Shown here: positions 1-8,512 of the stretch, one piece after another
Position numbering within the stretch: position 1 is the stretch's first letter
Layout: each line of letters opens with the position of its first letter
Notes under the pieces: model-generated
What the model saw: only the letters and a program-made list of their open reading frames with translations
Told to the model about the DNA's origin: nothing
Databases searched by the model: none
Translations under genes and position numbers: made by a program
DNA from: Bacteroidota bacterium
GTDB taxonomy: Bacteria > Bacteroidota > Bacteroidia > Flavobacteriales_F > PHOS-HE28
DNA: 36,929 bases
Direction of reading: 5' to 3'
NCBI GenBank assembly: GCA_018266475.1
Contig: JAFEAI010000264.1
Coordinates: 1-36,929, forward strand

Positions 1-1284
1 GCTCCACGCGCCGCCCACGGCGGGACTGCCGGTGAGCGCGTTGGCCAGGTTCGACGGGGCACCGTTCGCGCACAGCGTCAGCGTGCCGTTGCCGCCCGCG
101 TCAGGCGCGGCCTGCAGCGATACCGTCACCGTGGCCGTGGCGTTGGCGCAGGGCGCCACTCCCGCAACCGTATAGGTGTACACGCCCGGGTTCATAGTGG
201 CTGGATCATACATCCCGCCCGTCACCGGGCTGGGGCCGCTCCATGCGCCGCCCACGGCGGGACTGCCCGTGAGCGCGTTGACCAGGTTCGATGCGGCACC
301 GTTCGCGCAAAGCGTCAGCGTGCCGTTGCCGCCCGCGTCAGGCGCGGCCTGCAGCGATACCGTCACCGTGGCCGTGGCGTTGGCGCAGGGCGCTATACCG
401 GCCACCGTGTACGTGTAAACGCCCGGGTTCATCGTGGCAGGATCGTACATCCCGCCCGTCACCGGGCTGAGGCCGCTCCATGCGCCGCCCACGGCGGGTG
501 TGCCGCCCAAGGCCGCAAAGAGGCTCGCCGCCGCGCCGTTCGCGCAAACCGACAAGGTGCCATTCGTTCCCGCAACAGGTGCGGCTTGGCGTGTTACGGT
601 CACCGTGGCCGTGGCGTTGGCGCAGGGCGCCGTGCCGGCCACCGTGTACGTGTACACGCCCGGGTTCATCGTGGCCGGATCGTACATCCCGCCCGTCACC
701 GGGCTGGGGCCGCTCCATGCGCCGCCCACGGCGGGTGTGCCGCCCAATGCCGCAAAGAGGCTCGCCGCCGCGCCGTTCGCACAAACCGACAAGGTGCCGT
801 TCGTTCCCGCAACAGGTGCGGCTTGGCGTGTTACGGTCACCGTGGCCGTGGCGTTGGCGCAGGGCGCCGTGCCGGTTACCGTGTAGGTGTACACGCCCGG
901 GTTCATCGTGGCAGGATCGTACATCCCGCCCGTCACCGGGCTGGGGCCGCTCCATGCGCCACCTGCGGCAGGTGAGCCGCCGAGCGATGTGAAAAGGCTG
1001 GCCGGGGCAGCGCTCGCGCAAATTGTCAGCGTGCCATTGGTTCCTGCATTGGGCACCGCTTGGCGCGTCACGGTCACCGTGGCCGTGGCGTTGGCGCAAG
1101 GCGCCGTTCCGGCCAGTGTATAGGTGTACACGCCCGGGTTCATGGAAGCCGGGTTGTACATGCCGCCCACCACCGGGCTGGGGCCGCTCCACGCGCCGCC
1201 CACGGCGGGCGTGCCGCCCAAGGCTGCAAAGAGGCTCGCCGCCGCGCCGTTCGCGCAAACCGACAAGGTGCCGTTGGTTCCCGC
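1..1284 (-). repeat. Tandem 237-nt coding repeats (79-residue units)
   Basis: Five complete units of exactly 237 nt start on the minus strand at 1284, 1047, 810, 573 and 336, and a sixth starts at 99 and is cut by the window edge. A less similar unit of 81 codons precedes them from about 1528. Neighbouring units, for example those starting at 810 and 573, are almost identical at nucleotide level, including synonymous positions. That points to recent unequal recombination or gene conversion, so copy number may vary between strains and may be wrong in a short-read assembly. Confidence 0.93.
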
Positions 1285-2997
1285 ATTGGCCGCAGGGGTC
1301 ACAGTGACCGTAACTGTGGAGCTTACCGACGGGCATCCGGCGGTACCCGGTACGGTATAGACAAAAACGCCCGGCGTTCCCGTAGCCGGATCGAAGTTCG
1401 CCGGTACTGTAGCGCCGGTGGATTGCCTGGTCCACGTGCCCGTGGCATCCGGGGTTCCGCCCAGGCCGGAGATCAATGCCACCGGCGCGGCGCTTCCGCA
1501 CAGGTTCAGCGTGCCGCTGGTCCCGGCATCCGGTGCATTCGCCGTAAAGCTGATGGTAAGCGTGGCGCTGGCATTGGAGCACGCATTGCCCACCATATAT
1601 GTGTACACCCCAGGTGGATCAACCGCGGGATCGAACTGCGGTCCGTGCGGGGCCAGGTTGGGGCCGGTCCAGTGGCCGTTCGGGTTGGGTGCTCCGTTCA
1701 ACTGGCCGATCATGCTGAACGCCGTGGCCGTGGGGCACACCTGCACCGTTGAATTGGTCCCCGGGTTCGGCAGGCCCGTGAGCGGAATTACCGAGGTGAT
1801 GGTAACCCCCGCAGTGGCCGTGTTCATGATGGGGCATGCCCCGTCATTCACCTGCAGCAGCAGATTGACCGGGCTATGGGCAATGTCCCCGGTCCAACAA
1901 ACCTGCACGGTCATGGGATTGGTGCCCGTTACGGTAACCACCGACCCCGGCATCAGGCTGGCGGCCTGGGAAGTGACGGCCAGCACATCGCCCGCATCCG
2001 GATCGGAGAAGGTGAGGCTGAAGCAGAACGGCGCCCCGTTGCACACCTCAATGGTGTTGTTGCCGAGGTTGAGCACCCCTGGATTGGAACCCACGAGCGT
2101 GGCAAAGCCGGGCACCACGGGAGGTGCGCTGGTGCAGGGCATGGCGATCAGCATGATGTCGCGCATCACCGATCCGATGAGCACCCCGTTCGCATCATAT
2201 TGGTCGATGCGGACCACAAACACGTATTTGCCCGTGACACTGGGCGTGAACGACATCTGTCCCGATAGCGGATCCAGGGTGGTGCCCGGCACGGGCATGG
2301 TGCCGCTGTAGCCAGCCTGGTAGTTGATCGCGGCCTGCGTATCGGCAAAACCACGGGCACCGATCAATGTGTACTGCAAGTGCTGGCCGCTGGCTGCCAC
2401 TGCCCCGAAATTGAAGCTGAACGGCTGGCCCACGCAGATGTACGGCACGCTGTTCTGGGCAAACTGGGGTGAATTGACGCAAGGTGCCAGGTCGTTGCGC
2501 AAGGTGGCATCAATGTAGGTGCCCGATTGACCCACCAGATTGAGCGTGAGCGCGCGGCAGCACACCACATAGCTGATCAGCCAACCTCCCGGACAGGGAG
2601 GCAGGTTCACCGTGGTCTGGAAATTGTACAGGTTCACCCCCTGCAAACCTCCGCCATTGCACGTGCTGTTGGCCAATTGGCTGGGGCAGATCTGGCTCAC
2701 CTCCACCGGCGTTGGAGGGGTTATGGTAACGCTTTGCGTCCCGCAGGCACTGGTGAAATTCAGCGTTTGCGGGATGGCCGCATTACCGGTACAATCATAG
2801 AACAGGCCCAAGTTCACCAGGTAGTTATTGCCGCCTAAGCAGGTATAGGTGATGTTCCCGCCCAGCACATGGTTGGCTGCCGCAGGCCCTGCAGCCAGCA
2901 GCACCACCCCGGCAAGCAGCAACCGCCACCCGCGCAGAGCGCCATGCCTGAAGAGGGAAACCGTGCGGCCCAAAGCGTGCAACTTGGAGAAAGCCAT
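1..2997 (-). CDS. Secreted repeat adhesin, N-terminal 999 residues (runs off left edge)
   Basis: The reading frame is open from an ATG at 2997 to the window edge, so the C-terminus is missing. Residues 1-41 form a signal peptide with a basic N-region, a long hydrophobic core and cleavage after Ala-Ala-Ala. The mature protein opens with H-x2-G-G-x2-T-Y-x-C-L-G and has a Cys-Cys-Arg motif further on, the same N-terminal domain as the giant protein at 13798-23535. An Ig/cadherin-like segment follows (SDPDAGD), then one diverged and several 79-residue repeats with the core GGAWSGPSPVTGG and YDPATMNPGVYTYTV, each with two cysteines. A surface or extracellular adhesin exported by Sec and then T9SS is inferred; the sorting domain that would prove it lies outside the window. 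The repeats have the look of PKD/Ig-like domains. The gene is divergent from the TonB receptor gene. No enzymatic motif was seen. Confidence 0.88.
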   Translation of the reverse strand, partial: MAFSKLHALGRTVSLFRHGALRGWRLLLAGVVLLAAGPAAANHVLGGNITYTCLGGNNYLVNLGLFYDCTGNAAIPQTLNFTSACGTQSVTITPPTPVEVSQICPSQLANSTCNGGGLQGVNLYNFQTTVNLPPCPGGWLISYVVCCRALTLNLVGQSGTYIDATLRNDLAPCVNSPQFAQNSVPYICVGQPFSFNFGAVAASGQHLQYTLIGARGFADTQAAINYQAGYSGTMPVPGTTLDPLSGQMSFTPSVTGKYVFVVRIDQYDANGVLIGSVMRDIMLIAMPCTSAPPVVPGFATLVGSNPGVLNLGNNTIEVCNGAPFCFSLTFSDPDAGDVLAVTSQAASLMPGSVVTVTGTNPMTVQVCWTGDIAHSPVNLLLQVNDGACPIMNTATAGVTITSVIPLTGLPNPGTNSTVQVCPTATAFSMIGQLNGAPNPNGHWTGPNLAPHGPQFDPAVDPPGVYTYMVGNACSNASATLTISFTANAPDAGTSGTLNLCGSAAPVALISGLGGTPDATGTWTRQSTGATVPANFDPATGTPGVFVYTVPGTAGCPSVSSTVTVTVTPAANAGTNGTLSVCANGAAASLFAALGGTPAVGGAWSGPSPVVGGMYNPASMNPGVYTYTLAGTAPCANATATVTVTRQAVPNAGTNGTLTICASAAPASLFTSLGGSPAAGGAWSGPSPVTGGMYDPATMNPGVYTYTVTGTAPCANATATVTVTRQAAPVAGTNGTLSVCANGAAASLFAALGGTPAVGGAWSGPSPVTGGMYDPATMNPGVYTYTVAGTAPCANATATVTVTRQAAPVAGTNGTLSVCANGAAASLFAALGGTPAVGGAWSGLSPVTGGMYDPATMNPGVYTYTVAGIAPCANATATVTVSLQAAPDAGGNGTLTLCANGAASNLVNALTGSPAVGGAWSGPSPVTGGMYDPATMNPGVYTYTVAGVAPCANATATVTVSLQAAPDAGGNGTLTLCANGAPSNLANALTGSPAVGGAWS

Positions 2998-3005
2998 CAA
3001 AATTA
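2998..3005 (-). promoter_or_regulatory. Candidate TAnnTTTG promoter box for the partial adhesin
   Basis: On the minus strand TAATTTTG matches the Bacteroidota -7 consensus TAnnTTTG, and a TTGTTG lies 18 nt upstream where a -33 element is expected. The box touches the ATG at 2997, so transcription would begin at or inside the annotated start. Either the mRNA is leaderless, the true start is a downstream TTG, or the match is chance. Confidence 0.35.
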
Positions 3006-3095
3006 TACCATCCTGCCAAAGGTCAACAACAGCCTTGGGGCAAGACGTGCGGAAAAGGCATCCGGTTGCATGCAAGCGGGTAATGCCCGCCCGGC

Positions 3096-3103
3096 TACCT
3101 TTG
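3096..3103 (+). promoter_or_regulatory. Candidate TAnnTTTG promoter for the TonB receptor operon
   Basis: TACCTTTG fits the Bacteroidota -7 consensus and lies 36 to 54 nt upstream of the two possible receptor starts (3140, 3158), giving a plausible short leader. No good -33 TTTG at the usual spacing was seen. The same octamer is found upstream of sucA. Confidence 0.4.
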
Positions 3104-3157
3104 CCACCCTTTACCGGGCCGCCCCACGAATTTGGCTTGATGCAAAGACCCTACACC

Positions 3158-5743
3158 ATGCCCGATCGGCGATCGGGACGCCCCGCATTCCTCCTCCCAG
3201 TGCTGGCATTGGCGCTTTTATCAAGCCTTCATGCCTTTGCACAACAGGACACCTCCCGTTCCGCCATCCGCGACAGTTCGCTGCTACGCACCCTGCCGGA
3301 CACCACCACCACGCAACAGGACATCCGCGCCGGCTCCTACTCGGTGGAGGCGAGCGACCTGGATGCCGACATCGCCGGGCAGGATGTTTCGGGGATCCTG
3401 CGCTCCTCTCGCGATGTCTTCAACGCCACCGCCGGCTTCAACTTCGGGGCGGCACGGTTCCGCGTGCGCGGCCTCGGCGGCGAATACAGCACGGTAAGCC
3501 TCAACGGGGTTCCGATGAACGACCTGGAAACAGGTTATGCCTCATGGTCCCTCTGGGGCGGGCTGAACGATGTGACGCGCTGGGCCGAAACACACACCGG
3601 CGTGAGCGCATCCCCCTATAATTTCGGCGGGATCAGCGGCTGGACCAACATCGAGATGCGCGCCTCCCAGCTGCGCAGGGGAACCCGGCTGTCCTACGCC
3701 TTTTCCGACCGCACCTACAGCAACCGGGCGATGGCCACCTACAACACCGGGCTGATGGCCAACGGATGGGCCTTCAGCCTGAGCGGCTCCATGCGCTGGT
3801 CCAATGAGGGCTATGTGCCCGGCACCTTTTACAGCATGGGCGCCTACTTCCTTTCCGCCGAGAAGAAGATCAATGCCAAGCACAGCATCGGATTCACCGG
3901 CTTCGCCGCCCCATCGGTTTCGGGGCGGGCAGGCTTGGCGGTGGCCGAGGCACAAACCCTCACCGGGTCCCATTACTACAACCCGAGCTGGGGCTGGCAG
4001 GACGGAAAGCGGCGCAATGCCAACGTGAGCAACGACAACAAGCCGGTGTTCATCCTCTCCCACTACTTCAAGCCCGATGAGCGCACCAGCTGGAACACCA
4101 GCGTGCTGTACACGTTCGGCAGGGACGGCTACACCGCCCTGAACTGGTACGACGCACCCGACCCCCGGCCCGATTACTACCGCTACCTGCCCAGCTATTA
4201 CTCGGATTCCTACCCCTCGATCGCCGCGCAGCTGGCCAACGCCTGGCAGAACGACCCCAACACCAGCCAGATCAACTGGGGACAGCTCTATTTCGCCAAC
4301 GGCAAGAACCTGTACACCGTGCAGAACGTGGACGGCGTGCAAGGCAGCACCATTACCGGCATGCGCAGCAGGTATATTGTGGAAGACCGGCGCGCGGACC
4401 CCACCATGATCACCGCCAACACCGTGTGGCGCCGCACATTGAAGGACCAGCTCACCCTCACCCTCGGCGGCAGCTTCCAAAGCCAGAAGACCCATTATTT
4501 CAAGGTGATCGACGACCTGCTGGGCGGCGATTACTGGCTTGACCTGGACCAATTTGCCAGCCGCGACAGTGACAACCCCAATGCCGCGCAGAACAACCTG
4601 GAGGAGCCGAACCACGTGGTGCGCAAGGGAGACACCTTCGGCTATGACTATGACATCCGCGTGCGGGAGGCCAACCTGTTCGGGCAGGTGGAAAAGAAGT
4701 GGCGCAAGTTCGAGGGGTATTTCGGCGCCAGCCTTACCAGCAGCACGTTCTGGCGCGACGGCCATTTCCGCAAGGCGCTCTTCCCGGAAACCTCCTACGG
4801 GGACAGCCCCAAGCAATCCTTCATGCCCGCAGCGGTGAAGGCCGGCGGGGTGTACAAGCTCTCGGGGCGCGAATACATCACTGCCAATGCGGCCTATGGC
4901 GCCACCGCGCCCACTGCGCGGCTGGCCTACCTGAGCCCGCGCACCCGCCAAGCCGTGATCCCCGACCTGGCCACCGAGAAATTCCTCAGCGGCGACATCG
5001 GCTACGAAGTGCGCATGCCCCGCGTAAAGGGACGCGCCACCCTGTACTACATCAATACCACCGACGGCATCTGGTCGCGCAGCTTCTACCACGACGTGTA
5101 CCGCACCTATGTGAACTATGCCATGACCGGCGTGGCGCGACAAAGCTCCGGTGTGGAACTGGGCGCCGAGGTGAAGCTCTCCCCCACCTGGCAGCTCACG
5201 GCCGTGTATGCCGATGGCCAATCCATCTACAACTCGCGCCCCACGGCCACCATTACGCGCGACAACAGCGACACCGCGTTGGCCACCAACCGCACCGTGT
5301 ACTGGAAGAACTACCGCATCGGCGGAATGCCCCAGCGCGCAGCCTCCCTGGGCCTGCGCTACAATGCGCCCAAATACTGGTCGCTCGGCGCTGATGTCAA
5401 CTACTTCGGCAACATCTACCTTGACCCCAACCCGGACCGACGCACCGTGGAGGCCCTTGGCAACCTGGTGGAGGAAGACCCGCAATGGAACGACCTGCTG
5501 GAACAAACCAAGCTGAAGGACGGATATGTCGTGAACCTCTTCTTCACCAAGACCTGGAGGCTGAAGCGCAAGTACCGCATCGGCCTCAACCTCACGGTGA
5601 ACAACCTGCTGGACAACACCGACCTGATCACCGGCGGATACGAACAGCTGCGCTACGTGCCCAAGGAGATCGACAAGTTCCCGCCCAAGCTCAGCTACAT
5701 GTACGGTCGTACGTTCTTCGCCATGCTCACCCTCAGCTTCTGA
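3158..5743 (+). CDS. TonB-dependent outer-membrane receptor
   Basis: The protein is a ligand-gated outer-membrane channel of the TonB-dependent receptor family, about 861 residues long. It starts with a signal peptide (basic start, LLPVLALALLSSLHAFA) cleaved before QQD. The plug domain follows at roughly residues 50-160, with the typical FRVRGLGGEYSTVSLNGVPM segment. The rest is a beta-barrel rich in aromatic and alternating residues that ends in the terminal Phe (LTLSF) expected of outer-membrane barrels. There is no N-terminal carboxypeptidase-like domain, so it is not a standard SusC. An in-frame ATG at 3140 would add six residues; 3158 gives the tidier signal peptide. It is followed after 14 nt by a lipoprotein gene and then a secreted protein, which are probably its surface partners. 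The substrate is not shown by the sequence. Confidence 0.93.
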   Translation: MPDRRSGRPAFLLPVLALALLSSLHAFAQQDTSRSAIRDSSLLRTLPDTTTTQQDIRAGSYSVEASDLDADIAGQDVSGILRSSRDVFNATAGFNFGAARFRVRGLGGEYSTVSLNGVPMNDLETGYASWSLWGGLNDVTRWAETHTGVSASPYNFGGISGWTNIEMRASQLRRGTRLSYAFSDRTYSNRAMATYNTGLMANGWAFSLSGSMRWSNEGYVPGTFYSMGAYFLSAEKKINAKHSIGFTGFAAPSVSGRAGLAVAEAQTLTGSHYYNPSWGWQDGKRRNANVSNDNKPVFILSHYFKPDERTSWNTSVLYTFGRDGYTALNWYDAPDPRPDYYRYLPSYYSDSYPSIAAQLANAWQNDPNTSQINWGQLYFANGKNLYTVQNVDGVQGSTITGMRSRYIVEDRRADPTMITANTVWRRTLKDQLTLTLGGSFQSQKTHYFKVIDDLLGGDYWLDLDQFASRDSDNPNAAQNNLEEPNHVVRKGDTFGYDYDIRVREANLFGQVEKKWRKFEGYFGASLTSSTFWRDGHFRKALFPETSYGDSPKQSFMPAAVKAGGVYKLSGREYITANAAYGATAPTARLAYLSPRTRQAVIPDLATEKFLSGDIGYEVRMPRVKGRATLYYINTTDGIWSRSFYHDVYRTYVNYAMTGVARQSSGVELGAEVKLSPTWQLTAVYADGQSIYNSRPTATITRDNSDTALATNRTVYWKNYRIGGMPQRAASLGLRYNAPKYWSLGADVNYFGNIYLDPNPDRRTVEALGNLVEEDPQWNDLLEQTKLKDGYVVNLFFTKTWRLKRKYRIGLNLTVNNLLDNTDLITGGYEQLRYVPKEIDKFPPKLSYMYGRTFFAMLTLSF

Positions 5744-5757
5744 TCCCGCACACACAC

Positions 5758-7056
5758 ATGCTCCGCACCCACTGCAATCACCTCAAGGCCCTGCTGGCCC
5801 TCCCGCTGCTGCTTGTCCTGGCCACCGGCTGCAAAAAGGAATTCGACACCCCGCCCGTGCGCTCCATACCCCAGGGCAGCGTGGTCACCATCGCCCAATT
5901 GAAGGCCATGTACCAAGGTCTTCCGGTACACTTTTCGGACACGGCGGGCGCGGTGAACACCGTGTATGCCGTAGTGACCGCCGACGAGCAGAACGGCAAC
6001 CTGTACAAGAACATCTACGTGCAGGACCATACCGGCGCCATCGCCGTGCGCCTGCTGGCCTCCGGCGGCCTCTACCAAGGTGATTCCATCCGCATCTACC
6101 TGCCCGGCACGGTGCTCAGCCCCTACAACGGGCTGATGCAGATCGACAGCGTAAGCGCGGACAACAACGTGGTGAAACAGGCCACCGGCGTAAGCGTGGC
6201 ACCGCGCACCACCCTGATCAACGAACTGACCGCCGCCAACTTCGGCCTGGGCGGCCCGCTCCAAAGCATGCTGGTCAAATTCAATGACGTGGAGTTCGCC
6301 GCCTCCGACACCGGGCTTACCTACGCCAATGCGGTAACCCAGCAAACCATGAACAGGACCCTGGAGAACTGCGGCGGCAACACCGCCGTGGTGCGCTCCA
6401 GCGGCTACGCCAACTTCGCCGGGCAGCACCTGCCCACGGGCAAGGGCCCGTTCACCGGCATCGCCAGCTGGTTCGGCTCTGCCGCGCAACTGTACATCCG
6501 CGACATCAACGAAGTGCAGCTCACCGGCCCCCGTTGCGGGGCCACGCCAAGCTGCGCGCCCGTGGCCAGCTTGAGCGAGGATTTTTCCTCCGTGGTGGGC
6601 GGACAGGCCATAGCCTTGGATTGCTGGAAGAACACCTACACGCAGGGCAGCGTGGCCTGGCGCGGAAACGTGACCGGCAATGACCGCAGCGCAGAGGCGC
6701 GCCTCTCGCTCGGCCAGGCCAGCACCATGTGGCTGGTCACCCCCCAGCTCATTTTCTCCCCCTCCCTGCACCTCTCCTTCTCCTCGGCCAAGGTGAACTG
6801 GGTGAGCAACGGGCTTACCGTGTGGGTAAGCACCAACTTCACCGGGGATGTGGCCTCCGCCACGTGGACCCAGGTGAACGGAGCCACCATTGCCGGCCAG
6901 GCCGATGCAGACAACACCTGGGTGCCTTCCGGCAGCATCGCCCTTTCCGGCATCCTGCCAAGCGGATTCTCCGGTAACTTCGTGGTCGCATTCAAGTACC
7001 AGGGCGATGCCGCCAACTCCACCACCTTCCGCATTGATAACGTCCAGGTAAACTGA
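5758..7056 (+). CDS. DUF5689-like OB-fold lipoprotein with choice-of-anchor-J domain
   Basis: This 432-residue protein has a lipoprotein signal with lipobox LATGC (Cys25) followed by KKEFD, so it is probably an outer-membrane lipoprotein facing the surface. From about residue 35 it shows the pattern of DUF5689: a short TIAQLKAMYQG lead, then an OB-fold-like region with NIYVQDHTGAIAVRL, GDSIRIYLPG and YNGLMQIDSV, and a second similar stretch ending at about residue 255. The C-terminal part from about 265 (EDFSS, CWKNTY, TMWLVTPQL, a final FRIDNVQV strand) resembles a choice-of-anchor-J jelly-roll. The receptor gene ends 14 nt upstream and the next gene starts 35 nt downstream, so the three are probably one operon. 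Domain assignments rest on motif recognition; the ligand is unknown. Confidence 0.85.
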   Translation: MLRTHCNHLKALLALPLLLVLATGCKKEFDTPPVRSIPQGSVVTIAQLKAMYQGLPVHFSDTAGAVNTVYAVVTADEQNGNLYKNIYVQDHTGAIAVRLLASGGLYQGDSIRIYLPGTVLSPYNGLMQIDSVSADNNVVKQATGVSVAPRTTLINELTAANFGLGGPLQSMLVKFNDVEFAASDTGLTYANAVTQQTMNRTLENCGGNTAVVRSSGYANFAGQHLPTGKGPFTGIASWFGSAAQLYIRDINEVQLTGPRCGATPSCAPVASLSEDFSSVVGGQAIALDCWKNTYTQGSVAWRGNVTGNDRSAEARLSLGQASTMWLVTPQLIFSPSLHLSFSSAKVNWVSNGLTVWVSTNFTGDVASATWTQVNGATIAGQADADNTWVPSGSIALSGILPSGFSGNFVVAFKYQGDAANSTTFRIDNVQVN

Positions 7057-7091
7057 ACCTCCCACCTTTGAACCAATAACAACTGAACCCG

Positions 7092-8450
7092 ATGAGAACA
7101 ACCGTACTCCTTGGCGCGCTTGCCCTGGCAGGCTTGGCCAACGCCCAGATCTTCCAAAGCGGATTTGAGGATTGGTCCGCCGGCATGCCCGACGGCTGGG
7201 GCTTTGCCCCGGTGAGCAACCTGGCCGCATCCGCCATTTCCCAGGTGACCACCAATGTACACAGCGGCAACTATGCCGTAGGCCTGGAAAACGCCACCAC
7301 CAGCCACAAGCGCTTTGCCACCAACCAGCTTTCGGTGACCAATGGAACCACCTACAACGTGAGCTTCTGGGTGCGCGGGAACGGCGATATCCGCGTGGGC
7401 CTGTACGATGGCCGCGCAGCCACCGCAGGCTATGCGCCTTATTCGGCCTACACCACCGTGAACGGCGCCACCTGGACCCACGTGACGCAAACCGTTTCCG
7501 CCGTGATGACCACCACCAACGGGCAGTTCATCCTCTCCATCCGCAACACCGTCGCCCCGGAAAACCTGGTGGTGGATGATGTGAGCATAACGGAAGGCGG
7601 CAGCATCAACACCGTCACCGTCCATGACATCCAGTACACCACGGACCCCAGCGGCGATTCGCCCCTGGTGGGCCAAACCGTGTCAACCGGCGGCATCGTC
7701 TCCGCCCTGATCCCCGGCACCAGCGGCGGCTATTGCATCCAATCCGGTACAGGGCCCTGGTCAGGCATCTTCGTGTTCGACATCACCAACACGCCCGCCA
7801 TTGGCGACAGCGTGACCTTCGTGGCCACAGTGGCTGAATACAACGGCAAAACGGAGCTGACCGGGATCGCCGCGTGGGTGGCCGTGTCCAGCGGAAACAA
7901 CCTCGTCCCTTTCGAAGTGGCCACCGGCGATGTTTCGCTGGAACCCCTGGAAAGCGTGCTGGTGCGCGTGGTGCATGCCTCCTGCACCGTGGCCCCCAGC
8001 GGCGCCACCTTCGGCAAGTACAACGTGAATGACGGCACCGGCGACTGCGTGATCGGCAAGGTGATCTACACCACCACCCCCGCCCCCGTGGTGGGCGGCA
8101 TTTACAACATCACCGGCGTGGACTGGTACGACTTCGGCGAGTACAACATCCTGCCGCGCGTGGCCACCGACGTGGAACTTGCCACCGGCATCCGGGATGC
8201 CGGGGTGCTGGCCACGGTTGCCGTGGGCCCCAACCCCACGCAGGACCTGATCCACATCACCATGGGCGATGCTGCGGCAACGAACGTGGTATACACGCTG
8301 ACGGACCTCCAGGGGCGTTCGGTGATCACCGGGCGGTTCCATGGCCAGCGCGAGCAACTGGACCTGGGGGGCTTGCCCGCCGGCACCTACCAGCTGGTGC
8401 TGCGCAATGCGGATTCGGCCCGCAGCTTCGGTGTGCAGGTGGTGCATTGA
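7092..8450 (+). CDS. T9SS-exported protein with nuclease-associated-type OB-fold
   Basis: This 452-residue protein has a clear Sec signal peptide cleaved after ANA (residue 18). Residues about 20-175 look like a galactose-binding/CBM-like jelly roll (GFEDW, YNVSFWVRG, VVDDVSI). Residues about 178-365 have the pattern of the OB-fold found beside extracellular nucleases: DSPLVGQTVSTGGIVSA, then GIFVFD, GDSVTFVATVAEYNGKTEL, and later a GDCVIGKVIY and GVDWYDFGEYNILPR stretch. No endonuclease catalytic domain is present. Residues about 375-452 are a type A T9SS sorting domain (VGPNPTQDLIHI, LTDLQGRSV, LPAGTYQLVL). It is the last gene of the TonB receptor operon and is closed by a strong terminator. 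It would be secreted or attached to the cell surface. Confidence 0.88.
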   Translation: MRTTVLLGALALAGLANAQIFQSGFEDWSAGMPDGWGFAPVSNLAASAISQVTTNVHSGNYAVGLENATTSHKRFATNQLSVTNGTTYNVSFWVRGNGDIRVGLYDGRAATAGYAPYSAYTTVNGATWTHVTQTVSAVMTTTNGQFILSIRNTVAPENLVVDDVSITEGGSINTVTVHDIQYTTDPSGDSPLVGQTVSTGGIVSALIPGTSGGYCIQSGTGPWSGIFVFDITNTPAIGDSVTFVATVAEYNGKTELTGIAAWVAVSSGNNLVPFEVATGDVSLEPLESVLVRVVHASCTVAPSGATFGKYNVNDGTGDCVIGKVIYTTTPAPVVGGIYNITGVDWYDFGEYNILPRVATDVELATGIRDAGVLATVAVGPNPTQDLIHITMGDAAATNVVYTLTDLQGRSVITGRFHGQREQLDLGGLPAGTYQLVLRNADSARSFGVQVVH

Positions 8451-8473
8451 GCATAGCCGCTCCCAATGCCTTG

Positions 8474-8504
8474 AAGGGGGCCTCCGCGATGCGGAGGCCC
8501 CCTT
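8474..8504 (+). terminator. Strong intrinsic terminator of the TonB receptor operon
   Basis: A perfect 14-bp stem (8474-8487 with 8491-8504) closes on a GAT loop and lies 24 nt after the stop at 8450. Outside it, CCAATGC (8463-8469) and GCATTGG (8506-8512) add a second 7-bp helix across a small internal loop. The downstream T run is short, and the hairpin could work in both directions. Confidence 0.82.
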
Positions 8505-8512
8505 TGCATTGG

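Noticed and set aside
338-1582. 414-codon minus-strand frame inside the partial adhesin repeats
   Set aside because: It is out of phase with the adhesin frame that is continuous from 2997 to the edge. Its product is Arg/His/Gly-rich and follows the 237-nt period.
3542-5755. 737-codon minus-strand open frame opposite the TonB receptor
   Set aside because: The product is Val/Gly/Ala/His-rich without a domain, and the opposite strand encodes a convincing receptor ending in a beta-barrel signature.
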